From Spirochaetales bacterium (GTDB lineage Bacteria; Spirochaetota; Spirochaetia; Sphaerochaetales; Sphaerochaetaceae): DNA of 38,362 nucleotides. Positions 7,274-15,046 of the stretch are shown piece after piece. The translations under genes were made by a program, and so were the position numbers. Positions within the stretch are counted from its first letter, which is position 1, and every line of letters starts with the position of its first letter. The notes below the pieces were generated by a model. It saw only the letters and a program-made list of their open reading frames with translations. It was not told the DNA's origin and did not search any database. Where the stretch lies: positions 1 to 38,362 of the forward strand of contig DUPO01000158.1 of assembly GCA_012838275.1 (NCBI GenBank). The letters are read 5' to 3'.

Positions 7274-10120
7274 ATGAAAGCAACTCCGACAGATACAGAA
7301 AAACCTCCCAGAAAAAAGCGTACGACAACTCCCAAGGGGTCATTCGTAGGTAAAGCCGGCCCTGATACCCCCCAGCAATTCAACTTCAAGCTTTTCAGGG
7401 GAACTGATGGATGGGGTCTTACCCTGTGTGACTCCAAGGGAAAGCCTTGTCAGCCTGACTATCACCGCTACACCTCATCTGTACGTGATGCTCTGCGGGA
7501 ATTCAATCTGCTCCTCCAAAAGGAACAGAAGTACCTTCGTTGGGATATTTCTGATCAGGAGCGTGATGGTTGGACCGTCCATGACCCCTCAAGCAGGCTC
7601 ATGGAACTTGCCCTGCGCTCGCACCTGCTTCTTGATGAGGGTGGTAACCTCCTGCATCCCCAGAACAAAGAATCAAAAGCCATCCTCTCTATTGAGAAAA
7701 TCTCAGACCATGAGGTCTCGGTAGCCCCGATCATCCTCTCCTTTGACCAGATTATTGCAGATAAGGAGAGCCTGCTCCCAAGCAAGCCCTATCCCATCTC
7801 GTCTGAGCTTGTGGCTGTGGCTCAGGACGTCTTTCATGTTTCTGACCTAGGATGCTACTGGACGGAATGGTTTTTACTTACCACACAGGTGCTCGAAAAA
7901 GACCTGCATACCTACCTTGCCCTTGCTCTCTCAAAGTTCCCGACCATCTCCCTTAATTACGAGGGGTATACGGTCCATACCATTGCTCCTAGGACTGCAT
8001 CCTCAAGTCTTCTTTTCAAGGAGATAGATGCCTATGGGTTCTTGCACATCCTCCCTCTTATACATCTTGAATCCTATCCCCCTGGATTCTTTGAGGACCA
8101 GGACATAACCAAGGTCGTCGAGATTGACCCGGATGAAAAAACCTTGTCGATCGGAGAGGTCGTCTATCCGAGGGCTCCTGACAGTGAGTTCAGGGATGTG
8201 CTTTCCCTGATGGGAAAAGAGGTCAAGAAAGCGGTGTTTGAAGAGGAGCTTTACTTTATCCTTGAACCTGACTTTGCCCAACGGTTTCTCTCCCTGCATA
8301 TGCAGGCCCTGCTCTCGCGATTTGTCCTCTTTCAATCTTCGGTCCTCAGCAAGTATAAGGTCAAGTTTGTCAGACCCAAGATGAGGCTTTCCCTGGGAGA
8401 GGGCATCGACTATTTTGAAGGTACGGCTGATATCGACGTGGAAGGACAGACCTTCTCCTTCAATCGCTTCCTCTCAGAATATAAGCAAAGCGGGTATATT
8501 GTCCTCAATGATGGCTCAAAAGCGTATCCGGATATGCGTAGCATCAACCGGTTTGAACGATTGGTCCATCAGAAGTCAAAGTTGGATGAAACCGTGAGGG
8601 TCTCGTTCTTTGATATCCCCACTCTCCAAAAGGATGCCACCCTAACCTTGGCAGGTGATGGTGGGCAAAGGGCAGAGTCGTTTTATAAGGGGTTCAACGA
8701 CATAGGCAAGAGAAAGGGTTCCCATGCGATAGAAAATGGGGAACTGCGTCCGTATCAGGTATATGGGGTGCAATGGATGGAGTACCTGCGCGATCACCAC
8801 ATGGGAGCCTGCCTAGCCGATGAGATGGGTTTGGGAAAGACTGTGGAAGTCATCTCCCTGTTGAGGGGCACCTATGCAAGCGGATGTAAGGAGCCTACGC
8901 TTATCCTGGTTCCCCGAACCTTGATATACAACTGGAAAAATGAACTGGAAAGGTTTGCTCCCGAGTTGAACTGTGTCCTCTATTATGGTGTGGCAAGGGA
9001 GCTCTCCATGATCGAAGATAGCACAGCCAACATAGTGATCAGCAGCTATGCTACGATTCGCAATGATATCAATGACCTCTCCAAGAAGTCATTCAGCTAT
9101 GTGATCCTTGATGAGTCGCAGAACATCAAGAACTTGGAGACCCAGACAACCAATGCAGTCCTTGCCTTGAAAGCCCGGTATCGCCTGGCCCTCAGCGGAA
9201 CCCCGGTGGAAAACAATCTGGGGGACCTGTACAGTCTCTTCCGTTTCCTCAACCCCTCCTTTTTTGGAAGCCAGAGTGAATTCCTCCGTGACTATATGCG
9301 ACCTATCCAGGACAAGCAGGACAAGGATGTACTCAAGGACCTGAAGACCCGCGTCTATCCGTTTATGCTCAGGAGAGTAAAGAAGAACGTCCTTAAGGAC
9401 CTTCCTCCCAAGACCGAGCAGGTTTCCTATGTCGAATTGGACGAGAAGCATCTGGCCATTTACAACCGCAGGCGTGAAGAGCTCAAGGCAAAGGTAACGA
9501 TGGCTGTCGGTCTTGGTGGGGTGGGAAAGAATACGTTCATGATCTTGCAAGCCCTTACGGAGTTGAGACGGCTAGCTTCCGTCCCTGAGGCCGATGGTGA
9601 GTTCAACGGAATTTCAGCAAAACGTAAGTATCTTAAGGAGGTGGTTGCTTCGATCACCTCCGAAGGCCACAAGTGCCTCATCTTCACAAACTTTCTTGCC
9701 ACTGTAGAACTCATTGGTGAGGACCTTGAGGAGCTGGGCATCGGGCATCTGGTCATGACAGGTGCTACAGGGGACAGGCAAAGTCTGGTACAGCGTTTCC
9801 AAAACGATCCTTCCATTGGAGCGTTCGTCATGACGCTGAAAACGGGAGGGGTCGGGCTTAACCTTACAGCAGCAGACTATGTGTTCATCGTGGATCCCTG
9901 GTGGAACCGCGCTGCAGAGAATCAGGCTATCGATAGGACTCACAGGATAGGGCAGGAAAATCCTGTATTCTGTTACCGACTCATAGCCAAGGATACGATA
10001 GAGGAAAAGATATTGGAACTGCAGCAACGAAAAGCAAACCTTGTTGCTTCCTTGCTCACCTCCGATTCGAATGCAGTTAAGGCTTTGTCTGAAAAAGACA
10101 TTGAAATGTTGTTGGGGTAA
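7274..10120 (+). CDS. SNF2-family DNA helicase/translocase
   Basis: A 948-aa ATP-dependent double-stranded DNA translocase of the SNF2 superfamily. The basic N-terminus (PPRKKRTTTPKG) is followed by about 470 residues of the divergent region seen in bacterial SNF2 proteins. The two RecA-like lobes come next: LADEMGLGKT (Walker A, about 515-524), ILDESQNIKN (motif II, DESQ, about 611), SGTPVENN (motif III), FTNF (motif IV), LKTGGVGLNL (motif V) and HRIGQ (motif VI, about 889). I see no SWIM zinc finger at the N-terminus, a domain common in relatives. The next gene starts three bases after the stop, so the two are almost certainly co-expressed. The role is unknown; it may act in DNA repair, transcription remodelling or defence. 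Confidence 0.93.
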   Translation: MKATPTDTEKPPRKKRTTTPKGSFVGKAGPDTPQQFNFKLFRGTDGWGLTLCDSKGKPCQPDYHRYTSSVRDALREFNLLLQKEQKYLRWDISDQERDGWTVHDPSSRLMELALRSHLLLDEGGNLLHPQNKESKAILSIEKISDHEVSVAPIILSFDQIIADKESLLPSKPYPISSELVAVAQDVFHVSDLGCYWTEWFLLTTQVLEKDLHTYLALALSKFPTISLNYEGYTVHTIAPRTASSSLLFKEIDAYGFLHILPLIHLESYPPGFFEDQDITKVVEIDPDEKTLSIGEVVYPRAPDSEFRDVLSLMGKEVKKAVFEEELYFILEPDFAQRFLSLHMQALLSRFVLFQSSVLSKYKVKFVRPKMRLSLGEGIDYFEGTADIDVEGQTFSFNRFLSEYKQSGYIVLNDGSKAYPDMRSINRFERLVHQKSKLDETVRVSFFDIPTLQKDATLTLAGDGGQRAESFYKGFNDIGKRKGSHAIENGELRPYQVYGVQWMEYLRDHHMGACLADEMGLGKTVEVISLLRGTYASGCKEPTLILVPRTLIYNWKNELERFAPELNCVLYYGVARELSMIEDSTANIVISSYATIRNDINDLSKKSFSYVILDESQNIKNLETQTTNAVLALKARYRLALSGTPVENNLGDLYSLFRFLNPSFFGSQSEFLRDYMRPIQDKQDKDVLKDLKTRVYPFMLRRVKKNVLKDLPPKTEQVSYVELDEKHLAIYNRRREELKAKVTMAVGLGGVGKNTFMILQALTELRRLASVPEADGEFNGISAKRKYLKEVVASITSEGHKCLIFTNFLATVELIGEDLEELGIGHLVMTGATGDRQSLVQRFQNDPSIGAFVMTLKTGGVGLNLTAADYVFIVDPWWNRAAENQAIDRTHRIGQENPVFCYRLIAKDTIEEKILELQQRKANLVASLLTSDSNAVKALSEKDIEMLLG

Positions 10121-10123
10121 TGC

Positions 10124-11971
10124 ATGGCAAAAAGTAGCAAGAAAATGGAACAGAAAAGTACATTGGCCTCAACGATGAAGCCTACGAGGCCCTTGTCCCT
10201 GAAGGGGAAAGCCCTCTCTGAGACGCTTGAGGGTTTTACTGTCGAGGAACTGATTGTTGTTTATAATTTTCTTGTTGGTAAAAAACCAAGTTTCAAGAAT
10301 AAAGCTGACTTGTGCAAACAGACTGCGGGTTTGCTTGATTTTAGAGACCAAGAAGAATTCGACCTTTTCTTTGGGGGCTTCCCAAAGTATTTGCAGGAGG
10401 CAATACAACGGGGGGCATTTGAGCACTTCATTGATATTCGTTCGCTGCATACCCCTGTCGATGAGCCTTTGATCATCAAGCCAAAAACCCGGTATTCCCA
10501 TTGGGAGAGATGGACCATCAATCCGGCCTTTCGGCTGGGAATCTTTGCAAGCTTCAGTCAATTCGAAATGGAGATGCACCCCTTCTTTGTACAGTTCTTT
10601 TCGCTTTGGGTTCCCAAGCCTTCGGGTCATACTCTCGAGCCCATGATAGAGGCCGATGGTGCCCTTTGGTCTGATGATCAGCAGATAGCTGAGGTGATAC
10701 CCCTGTTGGTCGAGGCCTCTGGGCAGCTCATGAAAACAAGGGCAAGGAGCGATATTGCCCGTAAAGGCTTGCTCAAGGGGAATATCAAGAGTCTGCGTGC
10801 CTCCTGTGCCCTGGAGCCATTTCCGATTGCCAGCTCCTATGGCCTCGATCCCATTGAACTGTTTGTGCAGGCTTTGACCCATCTGGAATCGAAATCCATC
10901 AAACGTCCCGAAGACGGGGAGCTGTATATAAAGAGCCTGGTACAGCGGTTATTCTTTGAACCCCCGAAAACCTCGAGAGGGCTCATTGGCAATGAAATTG
11001 AGTATTACTGTCTCCTCAAACAGTTTTCCAAGACAGCGTTTACCTACTCCGTTGAGATCAAGAGCCAGGGACGCAATGGTATGAAAGATATGTTGCAGCA
11101 AATGCATGGTGATGGTTCTTGGTTTTCTGTAGATAATCTATTTCAGTCGTATGTTTCTAACGGCAATGGATACACCTTTTGGAATAGGGACGTCTTGAAC
11201 CGTGTCCTCTTTATGCGAGGGGATACCATCGAGGGTGAGTATGGTCCCTATAGTATTGGTTCTTATGATAAAGGCTTTCTCCCTCAAGGAGTACTCAGGC
11301 GGAAACTGTTTGAAAAGCCTCTGTTCAAGGCCTATTGTTATCTGTTCGCTGTTCTAGGGTTGGTAGAGATCACAGAAAAACCCGCTGCCTTGGTTTTGAG
11401 CAAAAATGGGAAAATGCATCCACTCACACCGTATGAGGGTATCTGCAGCATGAAGGTTACTCCCTTCGGGGCATGGTGTCTTGGCTTTACTGATGAACGG
11501 CCTAAAGCCAAGAAGCAGCAATTCGAGACCATTGCCGATTCCAACCTCTTATTGGTTACCTTCAAGGGGCTGTCGTTGGAGCGAAGACTGTTCTTGGAAC
11601 AGATAGGCGATGCAATGGGCAGTGAACGGTACAAGATTAGCGAAGTCTCATTTATACGTGGATGCGCCGACCCTTCTGAGATACGTTCCAGAATAGAAAA
11701 ATTCAAGAACCTCATAGAGCCGGACCCTTCTGAGCGTTGGCTCACCTTCTTTACCATGGTCGAGCAAAGGGCTACCCTGTTTGCCCATGGAGAGAATGTC
11801 TTGCTGTATACGTTCCCCGATGATGCTGCGATCAGGAAGATGTTTGCACAAGAGCCTGCCTTCAGGAAGATCATACTACGGGCAGAGGGAAATAGGATTG
11901 TCATAAAGAAGAAGGAGCAGGCCCTCTTCAAGAGGTTGCTTGCTGAGCATGGATATCTCAATACCCTCTGA
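10124..11971 (+). CDS. Uncharacterised SNF2-partner protein with an XPB-N-terminal-like segment
   Basis: A 615-aa protein encoded three bases after the SNF2 gene. I do not recognise the family with certainty. Residues about 20-95 (LSLKGKALSETLEGFTVEEL...) resemble a SAP-like or small helical DNA-binding segment. A winged-helix-like stretch lies near 385-450 (VLRRKLFEKPLFKAYCYLF...). Residues about 470-525 (DSNLLLVTFKGLSLERRLFL...ISEVSFIRG) follow the pattern of the bacterial 'helicase C-terminal/XPB-N' domain (PF13625-like) found next to or inside helicases. There is no nuclease, methylase or ATPase motif. A weak GGGG site precedes the ATG and coupling to the helicase is likely. By context it is a DNA-binding or loading partner of the helicase; this is inference. 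Confidence 0.8.
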   Translation: MAKSSKKMEQKSTLASTMKPTRPLSLKGKALSETLEGFTVEELIVVYNFLVGKKPSFKNKADLCKQTAGLLDFRDQEEFDLFFGGFPKYLQEAIQRGAFEHFIDIRSLHTPVDEPLIIKPKTRYSHWERWTINPAFRLGIFASFSQFEMEMHPFFVQFFSLWVPKPSGHTLEPMIEADGALWSDDQQIAEVIPLLVEASGQLMKTRARSDIARKGLLKGNIKSLRASCALEPFPIASSYGLDPIELFVQALTHLESKSIKRPEDGELYIKSLVQRLFFEPPKTSRGLIGNEIEYYCLLKQFSKTAFTYSVEIKSQGRNGMKDMLQQMHGDGSWFSVDNLFQSYVSNGNGYTFWNRDVLNRVLFMRGDTIEGEYGPYSIGSYDKGFLPQGVLRRKLFEKPLFKAYCYLFAVLGLVEITEKPAALVLSKNGKMHPLTPYEGICSMKVTPFGAWCLGFTDERPKAKKQQFETIADSNLLLVTFKGLSLERRLFLEQIGDAMGSERYKISEVSFIRGCADPSEIRSRIEKFKNLIEPDPSERWLTFFTMVEQRATLFAHGENVLLYTFPDDAAIRKMFAQEPAFRKIILRAEGNRIVIKKKEQALFKRLLAEHGYLNTL

Positions 11972-12087
11972 ACCATATAGGGCCCGTTGTAGTATCTTGC
12001 AGAGTCTCCAATCCTGGTAGGTGAATGGCAGGTACCCAAAAACAATCTATTCCAATCGTGATACCTGTGTATCTCACTATCTCTTCC

Positions 12088-12116
12088 TTTAGCCCAGCTT
12101 TTTCCTGTGGTATACT
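12088..12116 (+). promoter_or_regulatory. Promoter of the aldo/keto reductase gene (TTTAGC-N17-TATACT)
   Basis: TATACT (12111-12116) is a strong -10 box with TTTAGC exactly 17 bases upstream. Transcription would begin near 12123, just before the AGAGG ribosome binding site, giving a short leader of about 12 nt. No terminator is obvious in 11972-12087. Confidence 0.55.
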
Positions 12117-12134
12117 GTAGAAGAGGTACAAGCC

Positions 12135-12992
12135 ATGATTGAAAAAAAGAAATTTGGAAGGACAGGCCATATGAGCAGCCGCGTGCTTTTCGGAGCCGCC
12201 GCCTTAGGTGGTGTTACTCAGAAAGAGGCTGATGCTACCTATGATCTTCTCAAGAGATATGAGATCAATCATATTGATACCGCCCAGAGCTATGGGGAAG
12301 CGGAATTAAGGATAGGCCCTTGGATGAAGAGGGACAGGAATTCCTTCTTCCTTGCAACCAAGACCGACAAACGAACCAAAAAGGAAGCTGTTGATGAGCT
12401 TCACCAGTCTCTGGAAAAACTGCAGACCGACCACATAGACCTCTGGCAGTTCCATCTGCTTGTAGATGAACAGGAGTGGGAGATTGCAATGGGTGAAGGA
12501 GGGGTGCTTGAGGCGGCCATTGAGGCAAAGCAACAGGGCCTGATCAAGTATATAGGTGTTACCGGCCATGGGCTGGGAGCTCCTCGCGCACACTACCGGA
12601 GTCTGATGAAATATGATTTCGATTCGGTGCTCTTCCCCTACAACTACACCATGATGCAGATTCCCCAGTACAGCGAAGATGTGAATCATCTTATGGAGCT
12701 CTGCAAACAACGAAGCGTTGCCGTGCAGACCATCAAGGCTCTTGCCAAAGATGAGGTTGGGGATGCTGTGAATCCCTTTGCAACTTGGTATCTTCCGCTG
12801 ACTGACCCAGTCTCCATCGCCCGGGCAGTCGGTTGGGTCTTGAAGAATCCAGAGGTTTTTCTCAACAGTACAGGAGACATCTCCCTGTTACCCACCCTAT
12901 TGGAAAAGGCTAGCGAAAACCTGCCGGCTCCCACAGACGAGGAGATGGAGGCTCTGGTTGCCGAGCAGGGCATGAAGCCCCTGTTCCATTAG
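12135..12992 (+). CDS. Aldo/keto reductase
   Basis: A 285-aa NAD(P)H-dependent oxidoreductase with an AKR (beta/alpha)8 barrel. The catalytic tetrad is present: Asp in HIDTAQSYG (about residue 38), Tyr in the same motif, Lys in ATKTD (about 75) and His in WQFHLL (about 102). The N-terminus (KKFGRTGHMSSRVLFG) is typical. Family members of this length reduce aldehydes or ketones; the substrate cannot be told from sequence. The start has an AGAGG site eight bases upstream. Its stop codon overlaps the stop codon of the converging membrane-protein gene. Confidence 0.92.
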   Translation: MIEKKKFGRTGHMSSRVLFGAAALGGVTQKEADATYDLLKRYEINHIDTAQSYGEAELRIGPWMKRDRNSFFLATKTDKRTKKEAVDELHQSLEKLQTDHIDLWQFHLLVDEQEWEIAMGEGGVLEAAIEAKQQGLIKYIGVTGHGLGAPRAHYRSLMKYDFDSVLFPYNYTMMQIPQYSEDVNHLMELCKQRSVAVQTIKALAKDEVGDAVNPFATWYLPLTDPVSIARAVGWVLKNPEVFLNSTGDISLLPTLLEKASENLPAPTDEEMEALVAEQGMKPLFH

Positions 12993-13756
12993 GACCAGAT
13001 GTGATAGGTCTTGGTGATGAGTATCAGCAGAGTTGTTCCCCCCACGTATAGTGCGAGGCCAATGCCGTTGTAAAGGGTATCCTGGGTGATGGTCACCATC
13101 GCATTGCCCACTATCATCAGGGAGAAGGAGAGCCCGCGGGCAAGAGTCTGCCTGCCACCCATCTCCTCATAGATTGCAATGATGAAGGTCAGCAGCGCCA
13201 AAGCGCTTAGCATGATCGAAACGGACAAAAACAGCGTGTTTGTTATATTCGCCTCCTTGAGAAAGGAGGCGGTATTTGTTGTCATGGGGACAAGCAAGGC
13301 GAGTAACAGGGAAGAGGTCCCGCCAATGAATGAGTACTGCCCCAGACGAAGAGGGTTCATGGTCTGCTGGAACAGCCCTGAAGCGAGGAAAAGGAACGTT
13401 GAGAAAAGAAAGGAGAAGTGGTAGAGGATTCCTATCCAGTATGGGGAGAGAATCATGATATGTGAGAGTTGGTAGTAAAGGGGGAGGATTTTTACATTTC
13501 CCAAGCATATGGCAAGAAAGAGAAGAGGAAGGAAGTGGGCTTCCGCCCCTATGTTTGCCCGATAGAATACACAGAGCAGGGTTGCTGCGACCAGGGTTAC
13601 CCAGAGATGGACAACCGAAGGTATCAGATGGGGAAGGGCTTCAAGCAACTCGCCTTGGGCATTGGCAAGAAAGAGAGCATGTACAAAAATTCCGGTGAAC
13701 AGGAGAGTTATGGCTGCTTGTATGCCTAGAAAGACAAAACGTAATTTCTTACCCAT
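12989..13756 (-). CDS. Multi-pass membrane protein of unknown function
   Basis: A 255-aa protein made almost wholly of hydrophobic segments, with about seven or eight transmembrane helices and short polar loops. I recognise no transporter signature or catalytic motif. It starts five bases after the stop of the symporter gene (GGGT just before the ATG), so translation is probably coupled. This context suggests a role linked to the symporter, but nothing in the sequence proves it. Its TAA overlaps the TAG of the converging aldo/keto reductase gene, so neither gene has room for a separate terminator. Confidence 0.75.
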   Translation of the reverse strand: MGKKLRFVFLGIQAAITLLFTGIFVHALFLANAQGELLEALPHLIPSVVHLWVTLVAATLLCVFYRANIGAEAHFLPLLFLAICLGNVKILPLYYQLSHIMILSPYWIGILYHFSFLFSTFLFLASGLFQQTMNPLRLGQYSFIGGTSSLLLALLVPMTTNTASFLKEANITNTLFLSVSIMLSALALLTFIIAIYEEMGGRQTLARGLSFSLMIVGNAMVTITQDTLYNGIGLALYVGGTTLLILITKTYHIWS

Positions 13757-13761
13757 ACCCG

Positions 13762-15009
13762 TTAGATGATATCCCTATAAGAACTATCATGTCTCACACC
13801 CATAATCTGACAGGTGTACGCCGATCCAAAGGCGGCGACGTATGAGTCTACCAGAGTGCCGAATCCATTGAGGATGGGCATTAGGGCGATGAGGGTCATC
13901 TCTGCTCCGTAGAGGTCGATCTTTAAAAATTGCAGGGCAATGATCGTAATGAAGAAGACCTCAAATCCCAAGTACAGTGCACTGGCATAGGAGAACAGGG
14001 CACTGGCAAGTGCCACTAGGAGGATGACCTTATTTGAAGGCATTGTTCCAAGTGCAGCATAAAGCAGGCTGGTTATGCTTAGGGTGGCTATCATTGCCGA
14101 GCCACCTCTGCCGATAAGGGTGTAGAGGGGGATTGCGGTTGCGCTGACACGCTTCTGACAACCCAGGTTGTGTCTGGTGTGGGAGATGGTTATTGGGCTG
14201 CTGAAGAAGATGCTTCCACTGAACAGCGCTGCTATGGCAGGGGCTATCATTCTGTAGAGAATCTTGTAGGGGTTTGCCTTGAAGCGGGTAAGCAGGCCGA
14301 ACAGGAAAGGGAGGAGGATGAGCAAGACCAAAAGTGTCGAAGCGCTTAGCATGAACAGGAAACGTCCGGCCACAAAAACCGTACCCTCACTCTGCAGGCG
14401 TGAAAACCAGTAGGCGGAGGTAAAGAATATGAAGAAGTGACCGAATCTGCTGTATGCGTTGGCAAGGCGGAACATTGTCTCGCTCAAGGAGTTCATCGTC
14501 ACATATGCAGGACGGATGACCTCAATGTTCGGTTTGAGGAAGTAGCCGAAGATCAGGGCGATGATGATGATGGGGAGCAGAAAACTTTCAGCTGATGCAA
14601 GCGAGTAGAAGGGATTTACAGGAAGCAGCGAGCCGAAGAGCGTTGATAGTGATTGGGGAGCGACCGCACCGATGATCGATGCCTCCGCTCCAGCACTGCT
14701 GCTTGCTGGGAAGTTTGTGGGCAGAAAGCGGAAGACAAGGGCCGCACCGCCTACCAGCATCAGTGTTGATGCGATGCTCCAGAGGATGGTTGTCCAGCTG
14801 AAGGTTCTTCCCAGCGAGTCTTTTCTCAAGGAAGCTATTCCTGAAGAAAATCCAAAAAAGACTATAGGGATCAAGATAAACCCACCGAGCTGTACAAACA
14901 GGGCGGTAGCGGTATACATGATCTGCTGGTAGAGAGCAGAATCTCCAAACAGGAGTGTTGCGGCCAGCCCGAAGGCTGTTGCTGCTAGATAGGTTATCCA
15001 CGTCTTCAT
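13762..15009 (-). CDS. Divergent dicarboxylate/amino acid:cation symporter (SDF/DAACS family)
   Basis: A membrane transporter of about 415 aa with the GltPh-type layout. The re-entrant loop HP1 region reads SSPITISHTR, where canonical members have a serine-rich SSS motif. The TM7 NMDGT-type motif is replaced by IGRGGSAMI, while the preceding ATAIPLYTL keeps the family pattern. An HP2/TM8-like segment (NGFGTLVDSYVAAFGSAYTC) follows. Loss of the NMDGT and Ser-rich motifs suggests altered substrate or ion coupling. The ORF track starts at a TTG (15018); I prefer the ATG at 15009, which lies eight bases after a TTGACT-N17-TACTCT promoter. It is transcribed into the membrane protein gene downstream. 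Confidence 0.82.
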   Translation of the reverse strand: MKTWITYLAATAFGLAATLLFGDSALYQQIMYTATALFVQLGGFILIPIVFFGFSSGIASLRKDSLGRTFSWTTILWSIASTLMLVGGAALVFRFLPTNFPASSSAGAEASIIGAVAPQSLSTLFGSLLPVNPFYSLASAESFLLPIIIIALIFGYFLKPNIEVIRPAYVTMNSLSETMFRLANAYSRFGHFFIFFTSAYWFSRLQSEGTVFVAGRFLFMLSASTLLVLLILLPFLFGLLTRFKANPYKILYRMIAPAIAALFSGSIFFSSPITISHTRHNLGCQKRVSATAIPLYTLIGRGGSAMIATLSITSLLYAALGTMPSNKVILLVALASALFSYASALYLGFEVFFITIIALQFLKIDLYGAEMTLIALMPILNGFGTLVDSYVAAFGSAYTCQIMGVRHDSSYRDII

Positions 15010-15017
15010 AGTTTCCA

Positions 15018-15046
15018 AGAGTATCTTATCAGTAGCGTCAAGTCAA
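15018..15046 (-). promoter_or_regulatory. Symporter promoter TTGACT-N17-TACTCT, near-leaderless
   Basis: On the minus strand TTGACT (15041-15046) lies 17 bases from TACTCT (15018-15023), and the ATG follows eight bases later. The -35 box directly abuts the stop codon of the upstream glycosidase gene (15047-15049). The symporter can thus be transcribed on its own. Confidence 0.55.

Noticed and set aside
10169-10882. 237-aa minus-strand ORF opposite the SNF2 partner gene
   Set aside because: Antisense shadow within a co-transcribed gene, with no family resemblance.
7274-11971. Reading the SNF2 module as a DISARM-type defence system
   Set aside because: DISARM needs methylase, DUF1998 and PLD components; none are nearby, and flanking genes are housekeeping.
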